A stretch of 64,000 nt of DNA from Hemicordylus capensis (lineage: Eukaryota > Chordata > Lepidosauria > Squamata > Cordylidae), in assembly GCF_027244095.1 (NCBI RefSeq), contig NC_069661.1:188498501-188562500 (forward strand). Direction: 5' to 3'. The notes beneath the pieces are model-generated. The model was not told where the DNA came from. It did no database searches and was given only the letters and a program-made list of their open reading frames with translations. The translations under genes were made by a program, and so were the position numbers. Numbering within the stretch: the stretch's first letter is position 1; the number at the start of each line of letters is the position of its first letter. This document shows, piece after piece, positions 9,758 through 21,224 of this stretch.

Positions 9758-11739
9758 TAATATGCTCAAAAACCACAGAAAGTGAGTCTTGACCTCAGCT
9801 CTCAGGTAGAAAGCCTTATTTAGCCCTGCTGTTATCCTTTAACTCAGTGTTCTTCACTGTATGACCAGGGGCTGGTGGCAGCCCCACCAACGCAAACTGT
9901 GGCCCTCTGACCAATGTTTTATTGGACCTATGTGAAGCATTGGTTGAGACTGAATTCTCTATACAGTCCGCCTGGCACCATGCAGAGACCACCATTATCA
10001 CTATGTGCAGTGCAGCGCTTTGCTGAGGTGGGGGGCTTCTTTATGAAAAACTGAGCCCACTTGAGCCTCTGCACTATCTTGAAGGTGTTCAGAGAGTGCT
10101 GGAAGGCATTCAGAGAGGCGTTCAGAAAGTGTAGCCCTTTCCAGCATTTTCCCCACAGAACTCTTAAAAGAGGACTTTAAAGGCCCTCCCAGACTGAGAA
10201 AAGAGTAGTGCTGTGCAGAAGTCAGAATAGTGGGGAATGGCTTTCACACTTATTTTTTGCCAAAGCAAACCCCATTTGAAAAATAATGAAGACCACTGCT
10301 TTACCTAGCGGTCTCAGAAAATTAAACATTGACCTTTCTCATGGGCATTCAGAGAGGGCAAGAAGGGGCAGTTGTCCCTCCCCATGGATTGAACCAGTTC
10401 CCATTGAATTAAATGGGCCATACTCCAGGGAGCAGGGTATTGGATTGCTGGCTTTGCCCACCCCCTCCCCTGGAAAAAGTCCTGCAGATGCTCCTGGCCC
10501 CTATACTTGTTTCAGAAACATATTACCCTGTGTCAACTGCAACACACATGGACAAGACAACCCAGAAATCCTCACATCTGTTATGGTGGTGGTATTACTG
10601 TACTGGCGAAGAAGATGCAATTATTTCAGGTATGTGTCTTTGGGCTTAGTTACAATAGAGTATAGCAACAAAGGGGTTTGCCAAAGGCTTAATGGAGAAG
10701 ATGGGTTTTAAAAAGGGATTTGAAGTAAGAAAGAGGAAGCATTGCATAGGTTTTTTCAGGAGGCTGTTCCAAGCATAAGGAGCAGCAAGGAAGAAAGGGC
10801 AAAGTTGTTTGAGTGGCCAGGAGACCTAGAAGACTGAGGGTGTTGGAACTAGAAAAGCAAAGGTCATGGGCAGGAGTATAATGAGATCTGAGGGCAAAAA
10901 GATAAGGGGCTAAGCCTTCAGAGATGAGCAGATTATGCTGGATCTGGAACAGTACAGATCATCTTCTTGTAGATTTATTCAATTGTAACCGGTACTTTTT
11001 GGACAACACTATGAAAATATGAAATAAAATAGAACCATATTGTTACTGGTAGATACTATTATTCTTTTCTCCTTTTTCTAAAGCAGCTGTGAATGATAAA
11101 GATTTATTGTTTGTTTAAAACAAATCAGCATTTCAGAAGGTCCAGATTTCCTCCATCTTACTTAGTACATGCTTTCCAAACTATTCTCCTGAAGTATATT
11201 AACACAGTATATTCCAGCCTTGTTGTCTTATACAATTTGGCTCTTACAGCCTGACATATAGAAGGAAATACACTCCAAAGGAAATACATTCCAAAGAGCA
11301 GTTGCTATGTTGCAATGAACAGCAATGGCCAGCTATATTCATGAATATTTTGCTCCTGGAATGTATCTCTATTGTATCTGGAAGTAATTGATCGAGTCTT
11401 TGAAGTACTGTCTCAAAGCTTACCCAAACTCACTAGAGCATAGATTCTAATGTCCCACAAGAAGGGAATGTGGAGTGAGCCAAAATGTGCCCAAGTAAAT
11501 TATCTTCACCATTTAGACTGCTGACCCAAAATGAACTTATCCATTAACTTCAGCAGGAATTATCCAAACTGCCAACACAAGTAAGCACGGAAATACTTTA
11601 GCAGTTCATGGAGCAGAATGGAAACTTCATGGAACAGAATGGAGGCTTCATGGCAGAAGAATTCAAAGTCTGCAGTCTAACTGGTGACTATATAAAGCTT
11701 AAGAGTTATATTACAATTAATACCTCTTTAGAGCATTTC
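9758..11739. other. Intergenic stretch, no gene seen
   Basis: Contains small unrelated open frames (for example 10286-10711, plus) without domain or family similarity that I recognise. A short local duplication of 'aaggaaatacattccaaag' lies near 11272-11299, and a local repeat with 'catggaacagaatgga' at about 11610-11645. No RNA gene is seen. Confidence 0.5.
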
Positions 11740-13250
11740 AAATCTTTTATTGTGGTCTTAAACCAGCATAAAGCATAAGCTCATACATTATAGTACAATA
11801 TATGTTGTAAAAAAGAATTTTAAAAAGAAGCATAAAAACAAACTTAACAGTGATACTTATTTGAGATTAGCAATTAACAAATGTTTTGAATATGGCCTGC
11901 CTTATTCTAATTATTGCTGCACAAAATTTAGCAACCTGAGTAATATGAGGACTTGAATCAGATAACAAAAATTTGTGAGGAGCAAAATCCCCAGACACAC
12001 TCAGCACAGGTGTAAGAAAAACTGAACTAATGTTGTTATATAATTCACAGCAGAGAAACACATGCTCTAGCCTTTCTACCTGGTTAGCATCACAGGACAG
12101 AGGCGTAGATGGTATGAAAGTTTTTTATATCTACCCTCCACCAGAGCAGAAGGCAGGGCATTAAATCTTTCCAAAGAAAACACTCTACAATGGTGAGGGA
12201 GAGGCAGATGAAAAAGGTAGGCCGCAGGGGTAACTAGGTATCTAACAAGCTCATGTAAGGGCAGCAAAGGGGCTTTGGCTAAGTCCACTTGATACTCAAT
12301 GTCAGGTATACGCTGTTTAAGTAATGACTTAGCTTTCTCCAACCCCTTAGATAAGAGCTGCATAGACAAAAATCCTAGTAAAGAGGGCTTAGATTGAATT
12401 GCACTTTTCCAAGAGGAATGGAAGTCATCAACAATTATCAGGGGTACAAGACCAACTGGGGAAAGAGAGAGCTTAAGCCAATGAATTAGCATAGCTAACC
12501 AGAATTTAGCAGTAACACTCACCAAGCCGGCTTCTAAGCATAAGGCCACATTAGAAACACAGCATGGGACCTGAAAAATAGCCCTCAGGAATTTTGATTG
12601 TATTCTCTCTAAAATGACAATATTAGGGAGCAGACTTAATTGAGCTCCATACAAAGCCTGGGCCAATAGTGCAATTGAGGATGGAATAAACAGGCCTTCC
12701 CTGGTGAAATGAAATTTCGGAAGGGCAGTAGTGCTCTTATGCGCATTATAAGCAACCATGTCCCCATGTGCCTTCCTGCTACCCCTAGCCTGAATACCAA
12801 CCCCTAGATATTTAAATACAGATATCTGTTCGATGACATTACTGTTGATTGACCAAGTAAAGTTCTTAGGTCTTTTAGCAAAGACCATTACCTTTGTTTT
12901 ATCATAATTGATTTCTAGCTTAGCTTCCAGACAGAACTCTGCAAAAAAATTTTAAGCCCTCTTAAGACATATTGGTGACCTTGATAATAAAACCGCATCA
13001 TCAACATATAAAAGGATGGAAATATGCTTGTTTGCCAATTTTGGCGGATGATACTTTGGGTTATCAAATCTAATAGCAATCCCATTTATGTAAAAATTAA
13101 AAAGCAAGGGCACTAAAATACACCCTTAACACTCTTCAAAATTGGAACAGAGGCTGACAGAGAGCCTTGAGGGAGTCTAGAACATTTAGAATTTAGAGGA
13201 AGGGCCGGGATAAGATACATTATTATGACAGTCCCACCATAACCTTTGAC
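11740..13250 (-). mobile_element. R4/Dong-like LINE, C-terminal polymerase region
   Basis: On the minus strand the catalytic box reads LLYVDDAVLL at about 12988-13020. It is followed by an open frame at 12888-12076 with FKYLGVGIQARGS, ALYGAQLSLLPNIVILERIQ and a long C-terminal tail. In a neighbouring frame VERLEHVFLCC (about 12035-12070) resembles the Cys/His knuckle before the C-terminal restriction-like endonuclease of R4 elements. Stops and a frame change near 12070-12110 and upstream of 12890 show it is a dead, 5'-truncated copy. R4 is my best call; another non-LTR clade with the same layout is possible. Confidence 0.7.
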
Positions 13251-13639
13251 ACTAATAGCATGAGTTTCGGAAGTGATCCCCTGAGTGTATGCATTAACAT
13301 GAAAAGGTTAATTTAGAACTGTTTGACCATGTATGTTTCCCAGAAATAAAGGACACCTCACACACATTCTGTTGGATAACAAATTCTTTCCCCTTTGTGT
13401 ATGAATCATTTCTTAAAGTCATCCCATGAACACCAAACATTATTTGAATGATGGATTCAGCTTTTTATGCACAGCATACATTATTTGTGTGAAGAATGCA
13501 TGCTTATACAGTTGCTTGCACAGATTTCTTTATATGATAAAATATATTTCTGAATGTATACATATGCACACTTAATAAACAAATACTATTAAAACAGCTT
13601 GTAGTTTGCAAACATATTAATGTCTTATGTTGTTGTGAA
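13251..13639. other. Spacer between two LINE fragments
   Basis: AT-rich DNA without a recognised gene or repeat; it may be undetected 5' portion of the R4-like LINE or tail of the L1. Confidence 0.4.
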
Positions 13640-14870
13640 TCTAGTCTTTTCGGGGGTTTTTGCATTTTAAATTTTTATTGGTTTTTACAATAGCTTTTAT
13701 GTTTAAAATTATATTCCTTTATCTAATTCTACATATAAGTAAATATTGACTTGCCTATCTGCGCGGTTCACAATAACTATACATATAAACCATTGCTATA
13801 ATAATTCAAAACATACATACTCCACAGTACTACTCGATTTTACCCAACCCAACCTGCTGTTATTATTACTATATTTCAAACCCTACTAAAAGTCCATATT
13901 AGAAAAATAATTCTTTAAGTAAAGCAAAAATTGTTCCCAATCTTCTTTAAAACATTCCAAATTTCGTCTCTTACAAGTGCTGTAAGCTTTGCCATCTCAG
14001 CATATTTCAAAATTTTTATCAACCAGTCTTCTTTTGAGGGCATTTTAGTGTCTTTCCATTTCTACACATATACTATCCTGGCTGCCATGGTTGCATCATA
14101 AAAAATGTTAAATTTCTTCTGGAGAACTCTCTTTGAGTTATTCCCAGCAGGAAGGATTCTGGCCTCTTAAGAAATGTCACTTTAAAGATTTTCTTCAACT
14201 CATTGTATATTATATCCCAAAAAGCCTTAGCCTTCCCGCATGACCACCACATATGGAAAAAAGTTCCTTCACATTGTCTACATTTCCAACATTTGTTTGA
14301 AACATTTTTATACATTAATGCTAATTTTTTCAGTGTCAGATGACAGATACCACCTATACATCATCTTATAATAATTTTCTTTTAAAGTATAACATGCAGT
14401 AAACTTTAAATCAGTTTTCCATAATTTCCCCCAAGCAGCCATATGACCCACATCTTGAGCCCATTTTATCATAGTTGTTTTAACTACTTCATCTCTTGTC
14501 TCCTCCAAAAGCAACAACTTATACACCTTAGAGACTAATCTTTCATCATTTTCACACAGCTCCTTCTCAAATCTCGACATTTGATCCACAAACCCAACCT
14601 TAAGATCCTTTTTATAAATTTCATTTAGCTGATGATACTGAAACCAATTACTAACTAAATTTTGTACTTCATTTAAATTTTTTAGTTTACAGCCCTTCTC
14701 TTGAAAATGTAACAAATCCCTATAAGTACCCCATTCAGATTGCATATTTGTCTCTTTACGTGCCAAAGCATCAATTGGGGATACCCATAGTGGAATTTTA
14801 CACTCCATTTTTTATATTTTGCCCATACTTCCATCAGACTCCTTCTTACAAGGTGATTAAGAAAGTCTTT
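13640..14870 (-). mobile_element. L1 LINE, 3' end of ORF2
   Basis: Two minus-strand frames (14808-14308 and 14315-14073) hold the L1 ORF2 C-terminus. They show KTDLKFTACYTLKENYYKMM and MYRWYL, then NKCWKCRQCEGTFFHMWWSC, the conserved Cys-rich CCHC-like motif, then KAFWDII. The two frames are offset near 14310, so the ORF is broken. Sequence upstream to about 14870 still reads as L1 (LVRRSLMEVWAKYKK). About 13640-14072 is the AT-rich 3' side. The copy is 5'-truncated. Confidence 0.85.
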
Positions 14871-14879
14871 ATGCTCTGC

Positions 14880-15785
14880 TTATGATTCTAGACTTTTCTT
14901 AGCTCTATGAGGTCTCATGACCCATACTGTCCAATGGTAATTGCTCCCTTCATAAACACAAAGAAATCTTATGTAGGTTTAACTAAGACTTTATTCAGAA
15001 ACAACTCTATTTTCTCCTACTTCTCCCTCCTTTTTATTTCCGATTCTACCCCCACCCACCCCACATTCGCCCTATAGGATCCCCACTGGAACAAACTTCT
15101 AAAAGACAAAAGATCACTAGATAGAATACAACAGTTTCCCACATTTTGCTTGCTTCTTACAGTAGCAAGCAAAATGTGTGGTGTGTAGTGGTTAGAGTGC
15201 TAGACTAGGACTGGGAAGACCCGAGTTCAAATCCCCATTCATCCATGAAACTCACTGGGTGACTCTGGGCCAGTCATGTATCTCTCAGCCTAAACTACCT
15301 CACACGGCTGTTGTGAGGATACACATAACCATGATACAGCAATCTGGGCTCTTTGGAGAAAGGACAGGATATAAATGTAAAAATAAATAAATAAAATAAT
15401 TTTTCCAATGCATTTTTCTAGGATTTTGAATTCTTTTGTAGTCTGGGTGAGGTCTGCTAACCACCTGCAAAAACTGCATGTTTCTATCTTTCATGGTTTG
15501 GTCTGGGAGTTTCATGTCAGTAAGCGAGGCTTGGAGTTTACAAGCAACTTAACTTCTTATGTCACTGTGACTAGAACTTTTCTAGCTCTATAAGGTCGCA
15601 TTCCCCATGTTCTCCAATGGAAGAAATTTTCCAGATGTTCTGGGAAAGTAATGATTTTTCCTGGGTTTTTTGGAATTTTTTCATGGTCTGGGTGAGGTCT
15701 GGAACCTACCTGAGAAAACAGCATGTTCCTAGCTTTTATGGGTTGGTCTGGGAGTTTCATGTCATTCAGTGAGGTCCAAACAGCT
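14880..15785. repeat. Tandem repeat of about 243 bp, interrupted by a SINE
   Basis: Two adjacent units are clear: the text with 'gtctgggtgaggtctg' at about 15440 recurs at about 15685, and 'ggtctgggagtttcatgtca' at about 15500 recurs at about 15745. A third, partial unit starts near 14885 ('agcuctatgaggtc'-like, with T for U) and is separated by the inserted SINE at 15176-15396. Units differ by about 15-20 percent by eye, so the array is old. Confidence 0.65.
15176..15396 (+). repeat. Sauria-type tRNA SINE, near full length
   Basis: The head has an A-box-like GTGGTTAGAGTGCTAGACTA and a B-box GAGTTCAAATCCC. The conserved core ATGAAACTCACTGGGTGACT, AGCCTAAACTACCTCACA and GGATATAAATGTAA follow, and the AAATAAATAAAT tail closes it. 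It interrupts the 243-bp tandem repeat. Confidence 0.88.
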
Positions 15786-15984
15786 TGATATTATATTTTA
15801 AAAGTGTATTCTGTTTTAGAAACCAGTTTTTTTTCTCTGTATTAGGCAATGTAAGATTCTTCCTACAAGGAAAGTAAATATGCACGTCATTTCCACATGA
15901 ACAATACACTCGATAGAACTGTCCAACAATGGGAAAGAGAGAAATATTTTCAGATATCATAAGAAATGGGGTCACCTATGTTGT

Positions 15985-16360
15985 CAGAGGTGCACTGAGG
16001 AAATTTGGAGCCTGGACCTAAAGGCCTCCCCCCCCCTCCCGCCCCAAAGATGTTGCAATGCACTATTTCTTACACCAGAACATGCTCAAGGAAAGCTGGA
16101 AACTTTTGGGGGGTATTTTTAGAAGAAATTCTGAATAAGAAACTTACCAATGACCTGCACATGCCACATTTTGCATGGACAGTCCTGCCACTTAAATTAG
16201 CTGCATGCACTTTAAAACAAAACAAAACACCAGATCATGCTCAGGGAAAGCTGGAAACTTTTTTTAAAAAAAGAAGAAATTATGAACACTTCCACTGACC
16301 TGTACTTATCACATCTGGTATGGGCGGTCCTGCCACTTAAATTAGCTGTCTAAACAGTGG
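15985..16360 (+). repeat. hAT-like end with internal 155-bp tandem duplication
   Basis: CAGAGGTGCACTGAGGAAAT at about 15986 and GGAGCCTGGACCTAAAGGCC match, inverted, the fragment at 9545-9757. Just inside, 'catgctcaaggaaagctgga' at 16081 recurs at 16236, and 'gtcctgccacttaaattagc' recurs 153-155 bp later: two tandem units. The far end of the element is not identified; it may run to the G run at 16500-16513. Confidence 0.5.
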
Positions 16361-16522
16361 GCCTGGGCTATGTCTGGGGCTCTCCCAAAATGTCCTGCCA
16401 TGTGACCAGGGTGGCTGCACTGCCAGCCCGTGCCGGATGGCCGAGTGCATGATTCTGAGGGCAGCTGCGGCCTGCTTTCATCTTGCATGACTGTGCACGG
16501 GGGGGGGGGGGGGCGCTGATTG

Positions 16523-16647
16523 CATTCTCCCTATCCACCAATTTCCTTGAAGCTATGAAGTCATCTTTTGAAGATCTCCACCTTTCTTTCCCTACCTCCT
16601 AGCCAAGGGCAACATAATAGATGGGCTGTCCTACCTATATTTAGAGG
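16523..16647 (+). repeat. Exact 125-bp direct repeat, copy 1
   Basis: The sequence from CATTCTCCCTATCCACC to ATATTTAGAGG recurs without a visible mismatch at 17187-17311. The interval is 539 bp. It does not start TG or end CA, so it is not an ordinary LTR pair. Confidence 0.85.
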
Positions 16648-17186
16648 ATATACCTATACCTATATTTAGAGGGGCTGAGGGGGCCTGCCCGTGGCCAGCC
16701 TGCCTCCACAGCATTGGCAGCTAAGGCACTGGGCCTGGCTTGGAGCAGGCAGCTGCTTCCCTGTGCCTGCACAGTGCGACTCGCGAGTGTTGCAAGCAAA
16801 GCACATGACGTCAGGCTGGCCTGCTCAGCCCTTAGCCCCCGTGACGCATTGACGTGATCAGTGGGTGCTGGGCTGGCTGCAGCCGCCCCCAGTTGCACAC
16901 TTGGCTGCCCAGTGCAGGCCAGCACTATGGTCATCCCAGCTCCCAGCAGACATTTTGGGGCTCCCCCTCCCTGGCGTGGAGGACTTCCACCTGGAAGTCC
17001 GGTCCAAAAGGCAGCCATTGTATGTTGTGATTCACTTATTTAGAAGTGAATACAATCAATTGCACTGAAATCAATAGGACCTGAATTGCTTTAGAATTTA
17101 GGTATAATAAAAGCAAAACATACAAAAGCATTCTGAAATAATGGAGTTTTTATTCAGATGTCTTTCCTTCTTTCAGCAGTTGCCTC

Positions 17187-17311
17187 CATTCTCCCTATCC
17201 ACCAATTTCCTTGAAGCTATGAAGTCATCTTTTGAAGATCTCCACCTTTCTTTCCCTACCTCCTAGCCAAGGGCAACATAATAGATGGGCTGTCCTACCT
17301 ATATTTAGAGG
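17187..17311 (+). repeat. Exact 125-bp direct repeat, copy 2
   Basis: Second copy of 16523-16647, 664 bp downstream and identical by eye. Sequences outside the two copies do not match each other, so the duplication is sharply bounded. Confidence 0.85.
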
Positions 17312-18515
17312 AGCAGTCAGTACAGACAACTAGGTATCACACCTTTGTCTTATGGGTGGGTTGTATCCTCCTTCCCCACCTCCGCTTCTTCCAGAGGAGA
17401 GTAAAGACCTATTTATTTAATTGTGCCTTTTCTTTTTTCTTTTACCTAACCATTTTGGAACTTTGATGTTATCTTGTGTTATCTGCTGTTTTGCTTTGTT
17501 TTTCTAATTGCCAATTTAAATTTATTATTTTAATTGATATGGGCCTTGTTCAATAAATTTCCTTCTTCCATCAAAAGGAGCTTCTTCTGGAACCGATGGA
17601 GGAAGGGAACTTTTGAATCCAACCCTTGTTAAGGGAGTGTGGGAGAGTTGTTCATCACTTATTTGTGGTTGAAAAGCAGTATATAGCTATTGGCAAGCAA
17701 GAAAGTGTAGCTGAACATTCAATTGTCTGCCTTAAAACGAGGATATTGCCTGAATACTTACCAAAAGATCTAATTCTACAATTCTCCCTTGAGATAAAGA
17801 TGTGTTCATAAAGGTGATAAAGATGTGTTCATATCTATCTGGAAGAAGAAGAACTGCAGGATCAGGGTTGGTTAATTTGACTTAAATTATAGTGACATCT
17901 ACTGTAATATCAATGTATGACAATGCAACAGAGTTAAGAAAGATCATCCCCAGAGAACTGTCCACTCCATTGGAGGAAGATGAATGGATGTGGATTTGAG
18001 AGAATTTATTTAGTATATTTGTACACCGGCTCAAACCGGCTATGGATTGGTTTACAACATACAGTCACCCCTCACCAACTGAGAAGGTTCCGTTCCTGGA
18101 AAACCTTGCGGTTGGCAAATTCATGGTAGATGAGCCATTTAAACCAATGTCAAATGGGGGTTAGGGGCAAAGGCACAGCAAAGGCAAGTCAACCTGCATG
18201 TTATGCAGTAACTTCTATAACTATGGAAAAACACTTGGAGCACTGTAGTAGGGGATAGAACTGGCAGACTTAGAGGCTCTTCTGAGCAAGGAGTTGACCG
18301 ATGTAGGCACTATGAGACAAAACAAGCCAGACATACCTCCAGAGATGCACCCATATTTACAAAGGGAACCACTGTCATCTCTTCTTTGCCTTCGATGGGC
18401 AGAAGAGGCTGTATGTACCCAAAACGTGTGTGCCCAAAGACAGCTGGCAGGAAACACACAAAAAAGTGACAATTGTGGGAGAATGGTTTGTAGAATACAC
18501 TTAACCAGCTACCAG
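17312..18515. other. Intergenic stretch with a possible MITE piece
   Basis: No gene is seen. About 18060-18160 (ACAGTCACCCCTCACCAACT, then 'ggttccgttcctgg') resembles one end of Tigger/mariner-like elements such as 48663-49100, but no partner end was found. A 'gataaagatgtgttcata' phrase is tandemly doubled at about 17792-17833. Confidence 0.45.
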
Positions 18516-18931
18516 TAGGGATGTACATGGAACCAGTTCTGTGCACTCCTGGGAGGGCGAGTTCCTTTAAGGGGCAGGAGAGGTGCTGCCTACCTGCCAG
18601 CCCCAGCCCTGCCACTTTCCCCTCACTGGCGCTCTCACAAAAAGTGGGTGTGTGGGGCTGCAGCATGCCTCCCTGCAGCCTGCATCAGCATTGCCATGCA
18701 AATGGCCGATGCGCACATGCTGCACCCCTGCACATCCGCTTTTTGCGAGAGCTCCAGAGGGGGAGTGGCAGGGCAAGGGCTGGCAGGTAGGCAGCACCAC
18801 CCCTGCCCCTTAACCAGCCAAACCTGCTCAAACGCCGCAAACTCCCCCCTCCAAACCTGCTCAAACGCCGGTTGATGGCACCGGTTCAGCACTTCTAGAA
18901 TGGAGCGCTGAACAGTTCCGTGCACATCCCA
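18516..18931. mobile_element. hAT fold-back MITE with 8-bp target duplication
   Basis: The ends are TAGGGATGTACATGGAACC and, read inward from the right, TGGGATGTGCACGGAACTG: the same terminus as the element at 1543-2101. An 8-bp target duplication GCTACCAG lies at 18508-18515 and 18932-18939. Internal inverted arms pair (about 18552-18640 with 18755-18815), containing AGGTAGGCAGCACC and its complement. It carries CTCAAACGCCG twice (about 18819 and 18860). There is no coding capacity. Confidence 0.85.
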
Positions 18932-18939
18932 GCTACCAG

Positions 18940-19660
18940 TCCTTTGGTGACTGCCTTTAAGTCAGTTACAGTGTACTTTCAACTGAAATGCTTAGAAAGT
19001 CTGGATCCTCGTTAATATTGAGTCTGAAATGTCTTTTTTTTTTTTAGCTAGCAACTCACATTTTCAGTGAGATGTGAAGTCACACAGGGCACCATGTTTG
19101 GGATGGGGGGGTATCGCCGTTGCACTCCCCTGAAGTGAAATGTACAATTTTTGTAAGTTCTATGGTCTGGAAAAGTTGCAGGGCATCTTATGTAACCAAT
19201 GGGACTACTTAGGAGTAAGAAGTACTACCTGTGAATTAAAATTCATGACTTTGAGTTGAACAACCATATGAATATGATGATAGATGCTGTATGTAATTTC
19301 ATTGCTTATAATAATAAAAAAGAAAATCCATGCTCTCTGCTTTCTCCATACAATACTCTTTGTATTTCTCAGCAATCTAGCTGAGCTAGGGTTATAATTC
19401 GTAAATAACCTGATTTAGACCACATAAAACATTTTTCTCTGCAAATAACACAAACCACATTAACACAGAAGTAGCAGCTGATAATACTTTACAAAGTAGT
19501 GATCAAACTTTCTAGTTAATCAGAACTCTTCTTTAGGCTGAATATTAAACAAAGGTGGCAAGGAGAGAGAAACGATGCTGCTAGGCATGGTGAAAAAGTC
19601 TTAGTCTGCAGTTTGTAATATGGAGTGAAGGAGGTGTAATGCAGATATGTTAGGTTACTA
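18940..19660. other. Intergenic stretch, no gene seen
   Basis: A poly-T tract lies near 19033-19046. No gene or RNA is recognised; small open frames lack any domain. Confidence 0.5.
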
Positions 19661-19664
19661 CAAT

Positions 19665-19885
19665 GACAATGATTAATATTTATATACTGCTTGTCAACGT
19701 TCAAAGTGGTTTACATTAAAAATAATAATAATAAGATGCTTTTGTGTCCCCCAAATGACACACACTAAAAAGAAAGATGGACTCCAGCAACGACTACTGG
19801 AGGGATGATGTGCTGGATGGAGAGGGACAATCGCTCCCCACCCCCTGCTAAATATAAAATAATCACCACTTTTAAGAGTGCCTCC
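19665..19885 (+). repeat. Interspersed repeat family 1, plus-strand copy
   Basis: The text 'tttatatactgcttgtcaac', 'caaagtggtttacatt' and an AATAATAATAA run lead into 'gactactggagggatgatgt' and 'ctgctaaatataaaataatc'. It aligns with 20565-20870 and, inverted, with 1330-1530 and 28425-28660. Confidence 0.65.
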
Positions 19886-20139
19886 TTGCTCAGTTAGCAA
19901 CTTTTTGGATAGGCTATGCAAGGTCCGAAAAATGTCTCAGGTTGCACCACTTGGAAATGGCTGTTCTTTTGGAAAATACAAAGCCTGCAGTTACTCAGAC
20001 TTCTTTCTAGCACTAATCAGAACACATCGGTGCCTTGCAAGACAGAATGCAGAAGTTATGGATAATGAAACTTATGTAGTGCTTGAAGGGCATGTTTTCC
20101 CAACAAGCAAAATCCCATCATTAGGTGGTAGAAGGTCCT

Positions 20140-20262
20140 GGAGAGCAACAGCAGGAAAGGGCTATTGCCTTCAAATCTTACCTATTAGCTCTGTGAGAGA
20201 AGTAGGATTTTGGAGTAGATGAACACTTGGTCTGATCCAGGAGGAATCATATATTCTTAAGG
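20140..20262 (+). repeat. CR1 LINE 3' tail fragment
   Basis: 'gagagcaacagcaggaaagg', 'gctattgccttcaaatc' and 'acttggtctgatccaggagg' followed by 'tatattcttaagg' match the CR1 3' UTR seen at 203-1166. Only the tail is present. Confidence 0.6.
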
Positions 20263-20564
20263 TCAACTTCCTTTAGGAACCATTTAGTTCTACTTTTACA
20301 CAGAACCAACAATTTTTGTCTGCTTTGGAGAATATCAGCACAGTAAATAAGTGTATTGTTTCAATACAAAAGCAGCCTACAAAATATGAAAAATAAATAA
20401 TAAAAATGTATAGTGACATTCCAGAGGAGCATCTGTGCTAGTCTATTGCAGCAAGACCAACAATAAGTTCTGTGGCACCTTAAAGGCTAACATGCCACAC
20501 AAAAAGCCCCCCCCCTTTTAAGTCTTTAATGTGCCACAGGAAGCTTTGCTGCTTTACAACAACA

Positions 20565-20870
20565 ACAACAAATATTTCTATACCGCTTTTCAACAAAAGT
20601 TTCCAAAGTGGTTTGCACAGAAAAATAATAAATAAATAAGATGGATCCCTGTCCCCAAAGGGCTCACAATCTAAAAAGAAACAGAAGGTAGATACCAGCA
20701 ACAGCCACTGGAGGGATGCTGTTCTGGGGTTGGATAGCGCCAGTTACTCTCCCGCCCGCTAAATATGAGAATCGGCACTTTAAAAAAACTGAGCCTCTTT
20801 GCTCATTTAGCAGGGGTTAACAGGGACAGTTGCTCCCTCTCTGCTAAACAAAAGAGAACCACCACTTTAT
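20565..20870 (+). repeat. Interspersed repeat family 1, longest copy
   Basis: The best copy in the window: 'tataccgcttttcaacaaaa', AATAATAAATAAATAAGATG, 'tgtccccaaagggctcacaa', 'ccagcaacagccactggagg', 'ctaaatatgagaatcggcac' and 'tttgctcatttagcaggg'. No frame is coding. Confidence 0.7.
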
Positions 20871-20984
20871 TACTGATAATCATTATAAACCCTACCCAAG
20901 GTTAAAAAAAACCCTATAAAGATATTTTATATCCCTAAAAAGCAGAATACTTTATTTCCAAAGTAAAGTCCTTTGTTCTAATTT

Positions 20985-21068
20985 AAGGTTCGACTAAAAA
21001 TGCATAGAATTGGGCTAAGAAACTAGCACAATTCCTTCGCACACTTACTTGGGAGTAAGCCCTGTCAA
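20985..21068 (-). repeat. Short interspersed repeat fragment
   Basis: 'gcacacttacttgggagtaa' with 'gccctgtcaa' is a very common squamate repeat phrase. Related pieces are seen near 23085-23125 and 60070-60140. It lies just upstream of the CPSF6 CpG island. Confidence 0.45.
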
Positions 21069-21224
21069 AAAGCAAGACCCGCGCCCCCCAGCATAAGTTC
21101 TGGCTGTGAATGCTGAAAAGCATCCTTGCTCGAGCCACCCCATAACATGACTAGTGGGGCCCTGGGGAGCAACGAACCGAGTAGAGACCCACATATGGAG
21201 ACACCAGCCAACCTCCGCACAACA

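Noticed and set aside
10286-10711. 141-codon open frame in the 5' flank
   Set aside because: No recognisable domain, no splice context and repeat-like surroundings.
15176-15250. tRNA gene
   Set aside because: The A- and B-box-like text belongs to a SINE head with a long non-tRNA body; no intact cloverleaf.
16523-17311. Solo LTR pair or miniature LTR element
   Set aside because: The repeats lack TG...CA ends, and no primer-binding or polypurine site is seen.
19878-20222. 114-codon open frame on the plus strand
   Set aside because: Its 3' half is CR1 tail sequence; no domain.
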